Source of the DNA: Marinomonas sp. MED121
Lineage (GTDB): Bacteria; Pseudomonadota; Gammaproteobacteria; Pseudomonadales; Marinomonadaceae
NCBI RefSeq assembly: GCF_000153025.1
Contig: NZ_CH672429.1
Span: 251,822 to 315,821 of the forward strand
DNA: 64,000 nucleotides
Direction: 5' to 3'
Part shown: positions 8,223-15,420 of the stretch, one piece after another
Numbering within the stretch: the stretch's first letter is position 1
Layout: every line of letters begins with the position of its first letter
Position numbers and translations under genes: made by a program
Notes under the pieces: model-generated
Database searches by the model: none
Told to the model about the DNA's origin: nothing
What the model saw: the letters and a program-made list of their open reading frames with translations, nothing else

Positions 8223-8825
8223 TTATTTGATGAGTAATGTCTCTAATAATAGAAACATATTGTCTTGGGCGTTTTGCTTATCTCTAGACACTCGCATTCT
8301 GAGTAACACCCCTTGCCAAGTTGACCAATAAAGATTGGCCATTTTTGCTGCACAAATGTCTTTACGCACACAGCCCTCTGCTTGAGCAGTCTCCAACAAC
8401 TTGGTAAAAATGCTTAAACATTCCTCTACTGAAAAATTTAATGCTTGTTTACACAGTATATTGTCCTCATCTAGGTCTGCCGATAAGGTTGCGATTAAAC
8501 AACTATGCTTAAATTCAACACTTTCATACCTGACTAGGCTTAAATTAACGATGGTTTTGAGCTTAGTCAGGGCATCCATATGAGCCCCGTCTTGCTCAAC
8601 AAATTGATTGAACTGTCTAATCAGATCTTGGCTATAAGCCTTAATTAATTCTGCGACAAAGGCTTCTTTACTAGCAAAAAAATTATAAAAAGACCCCTTA
8701 GGTACTTTCACCTCATCAAGGATCTGCTTAATTCCGGTACCATGATAGCCATTGGCGGATAGATGATTAATCCCCGCAACGATTAATGCTTCTCTGGTTG
8801 ATTCACTGCGTCTTGGTCTTGCCAT
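8223..8825 (-). CDS. TetR/AcrR-family repressor (NemR-like)
   Basis: A 200-residue regulator. The N-terminal 55 residues are a TetR HTH: ARPRRSESTREALIVAG, then GYHGTGIKQILDEVKVPKGS and FYNFFASKEAFVAELI. The C-terminal ligand domain contains several Cys (CLIATLSADLD, NILCKQAL, CLSIF, GCVRKDICAAKM). Thiol sensing of electrophiles, as in NemR, is therefore possible, but no specific Cys can be assigned. It is followed by the Old Yellow Enzyme gene. A matching operator-like sequence lies 15-31 bp upstream of its own ATG, indicating autorepression. Confidence 0.9.
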   Translation of the reverse strand: MARPRRSESTREALIVAGINHLSANGYHGTGIKQILDEVKVPKGSFYNFFASKEAFVAELIKAYSQDLIRQFNQFVEQDGAHMDALTKLKTIVNLSLVRYESVEFKHSCLIATLSADLDEDNILCKQALNFSVEECLSIFTKLLETAQAEGCVRKDICAAKMANLYWSTWQGVLLRMRVSRDKQNAQDNMFLLLETLLIK

Positions 8826-8839
8826 AAAAGAGAGTATAT

Positions 8840-8856
8840 GACCGATCGTCTTTTAA
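8840..8856. promoter_or_regulatory. Probable TetR operator upstream of tetR
   Basis: GACCGATCGTCTTTTAA differs at one base from the copy in front of the flavin oxidoreductase (8173-8189). It sits immediately upstream of the tetR start, consistent with autoregulation. Confidence 0.7.
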
Positions 8857-9080
8857 TTAAAGAGACAATAGCTTTTTTCTCTTTTTGTACACATTCTCCC
8901 CGTTTTCTACTTCACTTTCTCTTGTCGCCACACCAAAACTGGCACTGATATGCAAGGCTTCATCTGAACCGTTATCCTAACTAAAGTGTTCATCAAATAA
9001 TTGAATCGGGTATTTTTGGTAAGTATCATGGCAAGTTTTTGTAACACGGTATCGCCAGCCTTATTATCAAGCTTATTGAT
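8857..9080 (-). pseudogene. Decayed fragment of a GGDEF (diguanylate cyclase) domain
   Basis: Translating the minus strand gives NKLDNKAGDTVLQKLAMILT then NTR in one frame. This resembles the iND..GH..GD.vL..lA.iL....R helix of GGDEF domains. About 80 bp further on, in another frame, it gives DEALHISASFGVATRESE and NVYKK, resembling the terminal SfGVA...Y..K part. The GGDEF loop itself is missing, and the frame is broken by a stop (HFS*DNGSDE) and a shift. The fragment ends in TAA at 8857-8859. No ribosome site or start was found. It slightly overlaps the end of the preceding small gene. Confidence 0.5.
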
Positions 9081-9432
9081 TTTGTTTTAGCCAATTTAAA
9101 GCAGATGCTTTATCCGTAAAAATTTGAATGTTATTCGAATAAAGTAAGTGCATTTTAGCGGCAATGGCTGTGGCATCTGTATAGGCAATAATTGCCATAG
9201 CTTCAACATTTTTAAGTTCGGCGACTCGACTGAGGGCGTCGTGTTCATGGGAATAGGCATTTTTACGATTGATAAGAAGAGAGTAAGGATGGTCTTGATA
9301 CTTCTGAAGCAACCCCTGCTCCATTTGCTCTATTTGCTGTCGACTTATTTGCACCCCTTCATTGATAATAACTTCCATAATATTGGGCTCAATTTCCATA
9401 AAAAGTCCAAAGGGTAGATCGTCTAAAAACAT
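9073..9432 (-). CDS. Small cytoplasmic protein, possible STAS/SpoIIAA-like fold
   Basis: 119 residues, not confidently recognised. A strand-helix alternation is visible: FMEIEPNIMEVIINEGVQIS, a helix QQIEQMEQGLLQKY, YSLLINRKNAYS, a helix, AMAIIAYTDATAIAAKMHLL, then IQIFTDKASALNWLKQNQ. This resembles the STAS/SpoIIAA-like domain proteins found alone in gammaproteobacteria. There is no signal peptide or membrane segment. AGGATG upstream of the ATG serves as ribosome site. Its stop codon lies next to the GGDEF remnant, so it may once have been the neighbour of a signalling gene. Function unknown. Confidence 0.65.
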   Translation of the reverse strand: MFLDDLPFGLFMEIEPNIMEVIINEGVQISRQQIEQMEQGLLQKYQDHPYSLLINRKNAYSHEHDALSRVAELKNVEAMAIIAYTDATAIAAKMHLLYSNNIQIFTDKASALNWLKQNQ

Positions 9433-9624
9433 AACACATCCTTGTATAATTCATTAACTTAACTGTAATTTGTCTATCAAAGAGCTTAACAAATAAGGAT
9501 AAATCAGCCCCTGAAATTAAAATTATTCTTTAGCCTGTTACTAATCTATCTGTTACAGATTTTTATTGATAGGCTGAAAAGTTAACTTCACGAAACCTCC
9601 ATATTTAGGACTTAAAATCAGCCA

Positions 9625-10050
9625 CTAATCACAATTTGACTGCATTAAAAAATAAGCACCGAACCCATCCAGACCTTCACTTAATACTTGAAAACCATGA
9701 TCCAGATAGAAACGAATGGCCCTATCATTCTTGACCAAGCATTTGAGCCGCAAAGGGGCTTGATAATGGCTTTTTACTTTATTAATGAGAGCCTTGCCGA
9801 CGCCTTTTCGATAATGTTTTTGGTCTACATATAGATGATGGATAAAATGATCTGCTTGCCAAACCCCAATAAAGCCCAGTATTTCACCTTGATCTTGTGC
9901 TACCCAAAGTCTCTCCCCTTGGGTGTCCTTGCTAAAATCGGATGCTTTAAAGTTTTGAGCATCCACCCAGAAAAAAGCATCGACCCTGGCACTAACATAA
10001 AGCTTGGCTAGCTCAACTTCTTGGTGGGCTTGGTATTCCTTTATTTCCAT
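9625..10050 (-). CDS. GNAT-family N-acetyltransferase
   Basis: About 141 residues with the GNAT core. It has a strand LWVAQDQGEILGFIGVWQ, then FIHHLYVDQKHYRKGVGKAL carrying the acetyl-CoA pyrophosphate loop (R-K-G-V-G-K), LRLKCLVKNDRAIRFYLDHG, and the final DGFGAYFLMQ. The substrate is not predictable. I place the start at the ATG at 10050, where translation begins MEIKEYQ, because a GGGA ribosome site lies just upstream. A GTG 33 bp further upstream would add 11 atypical residues. The element at 10126 begins just beyond its upstream region. Confidence 0.82.
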   Translation of the reverse strand: MEIKEYQAHQEVELAKLYVSARVDAFFWVDAQNFKASDFSKDTQGERLWVAQDQGEILGFIGVWQADHFIHHLYVDQKHYRKGVGKALINKVKSHYQAPLRLKCLVKNDRAIRFYLDHGFQVLSEGLDGFGAYFLMQSNCD

Positions 10051-10125
10051 AAAAATCCCGCTAATGTGAGAGCATTTACTCACTAGTTTAGAAGCCTAAA
10101 GTATAAAATTGGAATGAGGTAGCTA

Positions 10126-10390
10126 GGGAACCTGCGAATAAGTCCTCCCGCCTCAGCGTGTGGATAAAAGCCGCTAGATTTATGGCGAGGAGCGCAACTT
10201 AATAGTTATTCTATTGATAAGGTCCTCAACGTAAAGATAGGGCTTTTAGACCACGCCCTTCGGGTCTTTCAGAAAAAGTAACACCCTGTGTTGTTACTTC
10301 TCGAAAGGTACCTACATTACTTCAAAGTAACGCCTTGTGTGACACTTTTTCTGTAAAGACTGAGAAGAGGTGACTTAATCGCAGGTTCCC
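10126..10390 (+). mobile_element. Short non-autonomous element with 19-bp inverted repeats and TA flanks (copy 1)
   Basis: 265 bp bounded by GGGAACCTGCGAATAAGTC (left) and the reverse complement of GGGAACCTGCGATTAAGTC (right), 18 of 19 bases matching. It is flanked by TA at 10124-10125 and 10391-10392. No transposase frame fits inside. Internally it shares CTCCCGCCTCAGCGTGTGGA, AGATTTATGGCGAG, TTTTAGACCACGCCCTTCGG and a GAGAAGAGGTGACTTA end with the copies at 18491 and 20002. Inner inverted repeats (for example AAGTAACA...TGTTGTTACTT) suggest a folded transcript. Confidence 0.85.
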
Positions 10391-10467
10391 TAGCAGAATA
10401 TATGATAAGAATAGAAAATATAGTGAGCCAAATAGCAAAAACTAAAGTTTTAGATAAGAATCCTGTG

Positions 10468-10493
10468 TAAAAGCCCCTTATTAAGGGCTTTTA
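10468..10493 (-). terminator. Intrinsic terminator after the YciI-like gene
   Basis: AAAAGCCC (10469-10476) and GGGCTTTT (10485-10492) form an 8-bp stem with A/T tracts on both sides, 27 bp past the stop of the YciI-like gene on the minus strand. Confidence 0.8.
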
Positions 10494-10519
10494 TTGAAGG
10501 AGCTGTCTTTATTAAAAAG

Positions 10520-10837
10520 CTAACTCGACATTTGAACCAGCTCTGCCATTTCTAACTGACCACCCACGTCTAAATAGGGACATGCTTTGACAATGGCGAT
10601 GGCCTCTTCTTCGGTTTCGGCTTGAATAATACTGTAACCAGACATCTTGGTATAACCACCATCGGTCACACTACCATCACTATCAATCCCTTTTGCATTT
10701 CGCACAGGATTAGCAGCAGACACAAGCGTATCGCCTAATCCATCTAACCAGTTCCGATATTTTTGCATGTGCTTTCGACCTTCTTCTTTTCCCATCTCTC
10801 TTGGATTGCCAAGATAGGTTATTAGGTATTGAGTCAT
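10520..10837 (-). CDS. YciI-like protein
   Basis: 105 residues of the YCII-related ferredoxin-like fold. It has an N-terminal strand MTQYLITYLG, helix KHMQKYRNWLDGLGDTLV, a loop with VTDGGYTKMSGYSIIQA, helix TEEEAIAIVKACPYLDVGG and the final strand LEMAELVQM. The order DGP/DGGY...GYSIIQA...EEA...CP is typical of DGPF/YCII proteins. These are often found beside sigma factors or stress enzymes, with no established reaction here. An AAGGAG site precedes the ATG. It stands alone with its own terminator. Confidence 0.85.
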   Translation of the reverse strand: MTQYLITYLGNPREMGKEEGRKHMQKYRNWLDGLGDTLVSAANPVRNAKGIDSDGSVTDGGYTKMSGYSIIQAETEEEAIAIVKACPYLDVGGQLEMAELVQMSS

Positions 10838-11004
10838 GGCTATCTCCTTAGGCTATTAGATATGACCCGCTTCCCCTTCTCTTTGCTGTGATATTAAGCA
10901 TTTGCCTTAAAAGGGAGCATGTGAACTTAACCTAACTCTAATATAAAAATTCTATTTTTCCTGAAAGATACAAACTCCTAGCTAAACACCATAACCAAAA
11001 CAAG

Positions 11005-11313
11005 TTACTCGCCAAAGACAGGCCGCATAAAAGATCGCCGGTAAGACTGAATGCATTTGGTTTGTTTAGCGTACTCAAATGCCGCTTGGCAGTCTTCATC
11101 TGCAAAAGAAGCGTTTCTATACTCTTCGTATTTAGCCAAACTCGCAAAGGTAAACATAGCAATCGCAAGATTGTTATCCCCTTCTGAGGGTAAAAAGTAA
11201 CCTTGGTGTTGGCCGCCAAACTTGTTTACTAGGCTGATCCATAATTTTGCATACTGCTCAAATTCAGCCAATTTATCCGCATCGACCCGATAATGTATGA
11301 CACATGTCACCAT
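11005..11313 (-). CDS. NIPSNAP-family protein
   Basis: 102 residues with a dimeric alpha+beta barrel pattern. It has VTCVIHYRVDADKLAEFEQY, a helix, GQHQGYFLPSEGDNNLAIAM and FTFASLAKYEEYRN, then C-terminal YRRSFMRPVF. This is the NIPSNAP signature (GG.h.Gyf.p..G.nn.a). These proteins are found in electrophile and arsenic-type detoxification clusters, but the biochemical role is unsettled. An AGGAGAA ribosome site precedes the ATG. It is divergent from the FtrA-like activator gene, which may control it. Confidence 0.82.
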   Translation of the reverse strand: MVTCVIHYRVDADKLAEFEQYAKLWISLVNKFGGQHQGYFLPSEGDNNLAIAMFTFASLAKYEEYRNASFADEDCQAAFEYAKQTKCIQSYRRSFMRPVFGE

Positions 11314-11360
11314 GATATTTCTCCTTAGTTTGTTTATTTAAAAGCCATCTTAAGTAATGA

Positions 11361-11414
11361 AAGCCAAATTAAAAATTGGCTTATAAGTCATTTATCGTTA
11401 AAAATAAGCCAAAT
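11361..11414. promoter_or_regulatory. Repeated AAGCCAAAT sites between NIPSNAP and the FtrA-like gene
   Basis: AAGCCAAAT occurs at 11361-11369 and again at 11406-11414. An inverted half, ATTGGCTT, at 11375-11382 forms a palindrome with the first. The arrangement in a divergent promoter region suits an AraC-type activator. Assignment to the adjacent regulator is inference. Confidence 0.4.
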
Positions 11415-11456
11415 ATTTTTATAAGCCTTTGGCCTACTACTCATAGAAGGAAACCC

Positions 11457-12401
11457 ATGAACAAGGTTGCTATTCTCTGTAAACAAAACGCGTCTTTATT
11501 TGAGCTTGGTTGTGCCACTGAGTTCTTTGCGTTAGCAAGGCCTGAGATTCCAAACTGGTATCAGGGTGAAGTGATCAGCTTTGAGCATCAAAAAGTGAAC
11601 ACTGTGGCGGGAGTCAGTATGGATATCAGGCTGATTCGATCTTTAGATGAGTTTGATACGCTCGTTATCCCAAGTTGGTATCCAGAACAAACTCTCGATA
11701 AGGATGTGATAGACAGGGTGCAGTCTTTTTATCACAAGGGTGGCCGCATCTTATCTTTTTGTACGGGCGCTTTTTTTGTGGCTGAATGTGGGCTTTTAAC
11801 GGGCCGTGAAGCAACAACCCATTGGGCCTACGCTCATACCTTTAAAACACGCTATCCTGATGTCAATTTTGTTGAGGATGTTTTGTATGTTTATAAAGAC
11901 AATATTGGTTGTTCAGCGGGTAGTGCTGCGGCCATAGACTTTAGCCTTGCCGTTATACGAGATGATTTTGGTCATACTATCGCTAACCAAGTCGCGAGAC
12001 GCTTGGTCGTCTCTCCCCATAGGGATGGTGGACAGGCTCAGTTTGTGGAAACCCCTATACTTTCTCATCAGGTATTATTCGCGAAAACACTAGACTGGGC
12101 GAAAGCTCATCTCGATACACAGATTAATGTGGACTCTTTGGCTCAACAAGCGGCAATGTCACGGCGTAGCTTTGATCGACATTTTAGAGCAAGTATGGGG
12201 GTGAGTGCTAAAACTTGGCTTACTCAACAGCGTTTAGACCTTGCTAAACGTCTGCTAGAGGAAAACAAACTTAATATGGAGCAAGTCGCCATCCAATCTG
12301 GCTTTAATAATCCTATGACATTACGTCATTGTTTTCGTCAATATCTGACTATTTCTCCTAGCCAATATCGTCGTCAATTTGCCTTGAAAGAAACGTACTA
12401 G
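11457..12401 (+). CDS. FtrA/GlxA-family transcriptional regulator (DJ-1/PfpI domain plus AraC HTH)
   Basis: 314 residues. The first 190 or so form a class I glutamine amidotransferase-like (DJ-1/PfpI) domain: VAILCKQNASLFELGCATEF, FDTLVIPSWY, and a nucleophile-elbow-like ILSFCTGAFFVAECGLLTGR with THWAY. The C-terminal 95 residues are an AraC-type double HTH: VDSLAQQAAMSRRSFDRHFR, then QVAIQSGFNNPMTLRHCFRQ and the typical end SPSQYRR. FtrA-like regulators act as activators. I chose the ATG at 11457 because of the AGAAGGA site 5 bp upstream; an upstream TTG frame extension lacks one. It converges on the GST gene with a 4-bp overlap of the stops. Confidence 0.88.
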   Translation: MNKVAILCKQNASLFELGCATEFFALARPEIPNWYQGEVISFEHQKVNTVAGVSMDIRLIRSLDEFDTLVIPSWYPEQTLDKDVIDRVQSFYHKGGRILSFCTGAFFVAECGLLTGREATTHWAYAHTFKTRYPDVNFVEDVLYVYKDNIGCSAGSAAAIDFSLAVIRDDFGHTIANQVARRLVVSPHRDGGQAQFVETPILSHQVLFAKTLDWAKAHLDTQINVDSLAQQAAMSRRSFDRHFRASMGVSAKTWLTQQRLDLAKRLLEENKLNMEQVAIQSGFNNPMTLRHCFRQYLTISPSQYRRQFALKETY

Positions 12402-13381
12402 TTAAATTGAGCATCACGAGAGTGAGGGATGCTCCAATCTTGCTCATGCCCAACAGGCACTATGCCATAAGGGTTAATCGCTAAATGACTCGCGTAATAA
12501 TGACGTTTGATATGCGCCATATTAACTGTCTCGGCAATTCCCTGCATTTGATAGAGTTCGAGCATATATTGGTAAATATTTGGAAATTCATTCAACTGCT
12601 TTAGATTGCATTTAAAGTGAGTGTGATAAACCGCATCAAAACGAATCAAGGTGGTCCATAAGCGCCAATCCGCTTCGGTAATCGTCTCTCCCACAAGGTA
12701 ACGCTGTTGCGACAATCGCTGTTCCACGATGTCTAGCGCATCAAACAGGGCGCTGACATTTCGCTCATAAGCTCCTTGGCTAGTTGCAAAGCCTGATTTA
12801 TAAACGCCATTATTAATCTTGTGATAAACCAATTCGTTAATCTCATCTATCTCGTTTCTTAACGCTTGTGGGTAATAATCTAGGGTATTGCCCGTTAGCG
12901 AATTAAAGGCTTGATTTAACATGCGAATAATTTCGGAAGATTCATTATTAACTATGCTGCCCGTTTTTTTATCCCATAAAACCGGTACTGTGATATTACC
13001 CTGATACCCAGTGTCATTGGCGAAGTACTTCTCAGCCAAAAATTCACTCTGACCTAAGGTGTCCCCCGTGGTGCCATAAAGGGCCTGCGTTGTTTCATCA
13101 TGGTCAAAACTCCATCCTTTAGCATGCATATCTGGATGAACAACACTGACACTAATTAAAGACGCCAAGCCCTTTAATTGACGAAATATCAAGGTTCTAT
13201 GGGCCCAAGGACAAGCTAAAGAAACAAAAAGATGATATCTATCTGCTTCGGCTTTAAAGCCTGCATCACCACTTGGTCCAGTACTGCCATCTGCTGTAAC
13301 CCAGTGCCTAAATTGCGAATCTTTACGCTTATATTCCCCAGACTTAATGCTACTTTTCCAGTTCGATGTTAACTCTTTCAT
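12398..13381 (-). CDS. yqjG: Glutathionyl-hydroquinone reductase (YqjG/Xi-class GST)
   Basis: 327 residues of the Xi-class glutathione transferase family. The hallmark VSLACPWAHRTLIF (Cys at about 57) is the catalytic Cys motif that removes glutathione from glutathionyl-hydroquinones. The thioredoxin-like N-terminal domain is followed by the all-helical C-terminal domain with YLVGETITEADWRLWTTLIR and FDAVYHTHFKCN, including Tyr/His residues typical of the family. I place the start at the ATG at 13381, with an AGGAG site 6 bp upstream. It is the last gene of a leftward cluster with DoxX, pirin and a RutE-like nitroreductase, all plausible in quinone/electrophile handling. Confidence 0.9.
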   Translation of the reverse strand: MKELTSNWKSSIKSGEYKRKDSQFRHWVTADGSTGPSGDAGFKAEADRYHLFVSLACPWAHRTLIFRQLKGLASLISVSVVHPDMHAKGWSFDHDETTQALYGTTGDTLGQSEFLAEKYFANDTGYQGNITVPVLWDKKTGSIVNNESSEIIRMLNQAFNSLTGNTLDYYPQALRNEIDEINELVYHKINNGVYKSGFATSQGAYERNVSALFDALDIVEQRLSQQRYLVGETITEADWRLWTTLIRFDAVYHTHFKCNLKQLNEFPNIYQYMLELYQMQGIAETVNMAHIKRHYYASHLAINPYGIVPVGHEQDWSIPHSRDAQFN

Positions 13382-13437
13382 CTTCGTCTCCTGCTCATTA
13401 GAGAAGTCGGATTGCCCTTCTTCTCTAATCAATATAA

Positions 13438-14028
13438 TTAAATAATGTTGGCGATTGCCTCAAAGTCTAATCTTGGCCCTCTTGGATAGGCACTCTCTTC
13501 ATCGGCATAACCTAGGTTAATCAGAAAGTTAGATTGATAACGCCCTTCTGGAAAGAACTCTGCATCTAATGCAGCATGATCAAACCCACTCATTGGACCA
13601 CAGTCTAGCCCCAACATACGGGCTGCCATGATGAGGTAGGCGCCTTGTAATGAACTATTACGAAACGCTGTGCTATCACGTAGCGCTGTATTGTTTTCAA
13701 ACATTTGCTTAGCCCCTGGCACAGCAGGAAACTGAATTGGCATATGCTGATAAAACTCAAGATCACTCGCCACAACAACCGTTACCGGCGCAGCCAAACT
13801 TTTCGCCTTGTTACCATCCAGTAAGGCTGGCTGCAGCCTTTGCTTTGCTGCATCACCTTTAATAAAAAGAAGATGGCTCGATTGACAGTTCATTGAAGTT
13901 GGCCCCCATTTAAACAGCTCATAAAGCTGTTTAATAACAGTGTCACTCACCTCTTTATCTTGAAAGGTATTTACGCTTCTGGCTGATAAAAATACTTGCT
14001 CTAATGCTGCTTGTGATAATGCTTTCAT
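13438..14028 (-). CDS. RutE/HadB-like nitroreductase (malonic semialdehyde reductase family)
   Basis: 196 residues of the FMN nitroreductase fold, HadB/RutE subfamily. It has FLSARSVNTFQDKEVS near the N-terminus, KWGPTSMNCQSSHLLFIKGD (flavin-binding Asn/Ser pattern), SLQGAYLIMAARMLGLDCGP, MSGFD, and FLINLGYADE plus the family end PRGPRLDFEAI. RutE reduces malonic semialdehyde in pyrimidine catabolism, but no other rut genes are near. Here it sits between pirin and the hydroquinone reductase, so reduction of quinones or nitro compounds is equally possible. It is transcribed leftward with both. Confidence 0.87.
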   Translation of the reverse strand: MKALSQAALEQVFLSARSVNTFQDKEVSDTVIKQLYELFKWGPTSMNCQSSHLLFIKGDAAKQRLQPALLDGNKAKSLAAPVTVVVASDLEFYQHMPIQFPAVPGAKQMFENNTALRDSTAFRNSSLQGAYLIMAARMLGLDCGPMSGFDHAALDAEFFPEGRYQSNFLINLGYADEESAYPRGPRLDFEAIANII

Positions 14029-14092
14029 TAACCTTCTCTTTAATCTTAGTAGTTGTCGGATTAAACCTCGCAGATCAAATCCGACATTGATG

Positions 14093-14839
14093 CTATTCCG
14101 CTTTCATCTCAATAATGATGAAATGCCCATAACCTTGATCAGATGAAAATACCAAACTGTGCTCATTGTTAAGCGTCAAGGTATCTTTTTCAGCCAGTTC
14201 AATACGTTCACCGTTTTGCGCCGTTAAGGTCAGATTGCCTTCAATGCAATTAATATAAACTTGCCGGCCCTTGGCAATATCAAAGTTAAGCTGAGCCTCA
14301 CTATCGACAACTTCTGAAGCATATAAATTGACATCAGCATTTACATGAAGAGGCATCTTGGATCGATTGTTAGGATTACCAACTAAGTGAACAATCTTGT
14401 TTGCTCTTTCTTCAGGAGTGAAGTCTTGGTGCTCATAACGCACAGGCCCTCCCACTTGATCTGGTAAAATCCATATCTGTAAAAAGCGGCACCACTCATC
14501 ATGAATATTCATTTCTGAATGCCAAAGCCCTGTGCCCGCTGAAATGGCTTGTACATGGCCTCGACCAATGGTTTCTTGCTGATTTGTAACACTGTCCCAA
14601 TGGGTTAATTGACCACGTACAACATAACTAATAATTTGCATATCTTTATGGGGATGACGGCCAAAACCATTATTTGGTTGAATATCATCATCATTAAAGA
14701 CTCTTAATACCCCATAACCCATGCGATTTGGGTCGTAATAATTGGCAAAAGAGAAATGAAAATACGTATTTGCCGGATGCATAGGACTACTTGGCAGATA
14801 ATGTAGCTTTGAGGCTTCGCGCTTTTCTATTCTGTTCAT
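14093..14839 (-). CDS. Pirin-family bicupin (YhhW-like)
   Basis: 248 residues of the pirin bicupin family. The four metal ligands of the N-terminal cupin are present with canonical spacing: H62 and H64 in GFGRHPHKDMQI, then H107 and E109 in AGTGLWHSEMN. E. coli YhhW and human pirin bind Fe(II) and can degrade quercetin. The C-terminal cupin (VYINCIEGNLTLTAQNGERI) is degenerate, as usual. An AAGGAG ribosome site lies upstream. It is in a leftward row DoxX-pirin-nitroreductase-GST with gaps of 29-65 bp, so probably one transcript. Confidence 0.9.
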   Translation of the reverse strand: MNRIEKREASKLHYLPSSPMHPANTYFHFSFANYYDPNRMGYGVLRVFNDDDIQPNNGFGRHPHKDMQIISYVVRGQLTHWDSVTNQQETIGRGHVQAISAGTGLWHSEMNIHDEWCRFLQIWILPDQVGGPVRYEHQDFTPEERANKIVHLVGNPNNRSKMPLHVNADVNLYASEVVDSEAQLNFDIAKGRQVYINCIEGNLTLTAQNGERIELAEKDTLTLNNEHSLVFSSDQGYGHFIIIEMKAE

Positions 14840-14868
14840 CTTGCTCTCCTTACCAGGCTTAGGTTTAC

Positions 14869-15312
14869 CTAGTTGCTTTGCTTTTTTGCAATGATGTTAT
14901 CCAAGGACAAGTTACCTGCACCACTTACCACTAAAGACACAGTGACCGCTAATAAGGCAAGAGCAAACTCATAGCCGTTGTTACTCATAAAGAGGCCATT
15001 AACGAAATGAACGCTAAAAATAGCTACTAGCATGGTCACCGCTAACATAGCGGCAGCGGGTCTTACCAAAAGCCCAAACACCAATGCCAAGCCACCGAAA
15101 AACTCTGTGCTACCTGCCATTAAGGCCATCAAGTAACCAGGCTCTAATCCAATTGATGCCATCCACTGACCTGTCCCTTCTAGGCCGTAACCACCAAACC
15201 AAGCAAACAGTTTTTGGGCACCATGAGCCATGAAGGTTAAACCAATAGGTAGACGTAAAGCGAAAGCGGCAAAGCTATTATTTGAGCGGGTAATCATTTC
15301 TAAATAAGACAT
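14869..15312 (-). CDS. DoxX-family integral membrane protein
   Basis: 147 residues with four membrane helices, including the family entry ALRLPIGLTFMAHGAQKLFAWFGG and then STEFFGGLALVFGLLVRPAA. DoxX-type proteins are inner-membrane proteins often found with thiol, quinone or pirin genes. Their activity is not firmly established. The start is placed at the ATG at 15312, preceded by GGAGAA; an in-frame TTG 12 bp upstream lacks a ribosome site. It is the first gene of the leftward cluster and is divergent from the LysR gene, which likely regulates it. Confidence 0.87.
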   Translation of the reverse strand: MSYLEMITRSNNSFAAFALRLPIGLTFMAHGAQKLFAWFGGYGLEGTGQWMASIGLEPGYLMALMAGSTEFFGGLALVFGLLVRPAAAMLAVTMLVAIFSVHFVNGLFMSNNGYEFALALLAVTVSLVVSGAGNLSLDNIIAKKQSN

Positions 15313-15390
15313 AACATTCTCCAAACTTCATTGTTTTTGATCGATGGAGAGATTATATTTCCTACACTAATTAAAAAATAACGATATATA

Positions 15391-15407
15391 TTGAACCTTT
15401 AGTTCAA
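15391..15407. promoter_or_regulatory. Palindromic LysR-type operator
   Basis: TTGAACCTTTAGTTCAA is a perfect 6-bp inverted repeat with a 5-bp spacer, containing the T-N11-A pattern of LysR boxes. It lies 13 bp upstream of the lysR ATG and 79 bp upstream of doxX. It is the best candidate site for divergent control. Confidence 0.65.
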
Positions 15408-15420
15408 AAGGATTGAAGTA

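Noticed and set aside
10938..11219. Second open frame overlapping the NIPSNAP gene
   Set aside because: It overlaps the NIPSNAP gene in another frame and shows no family pattern or ribosome site.
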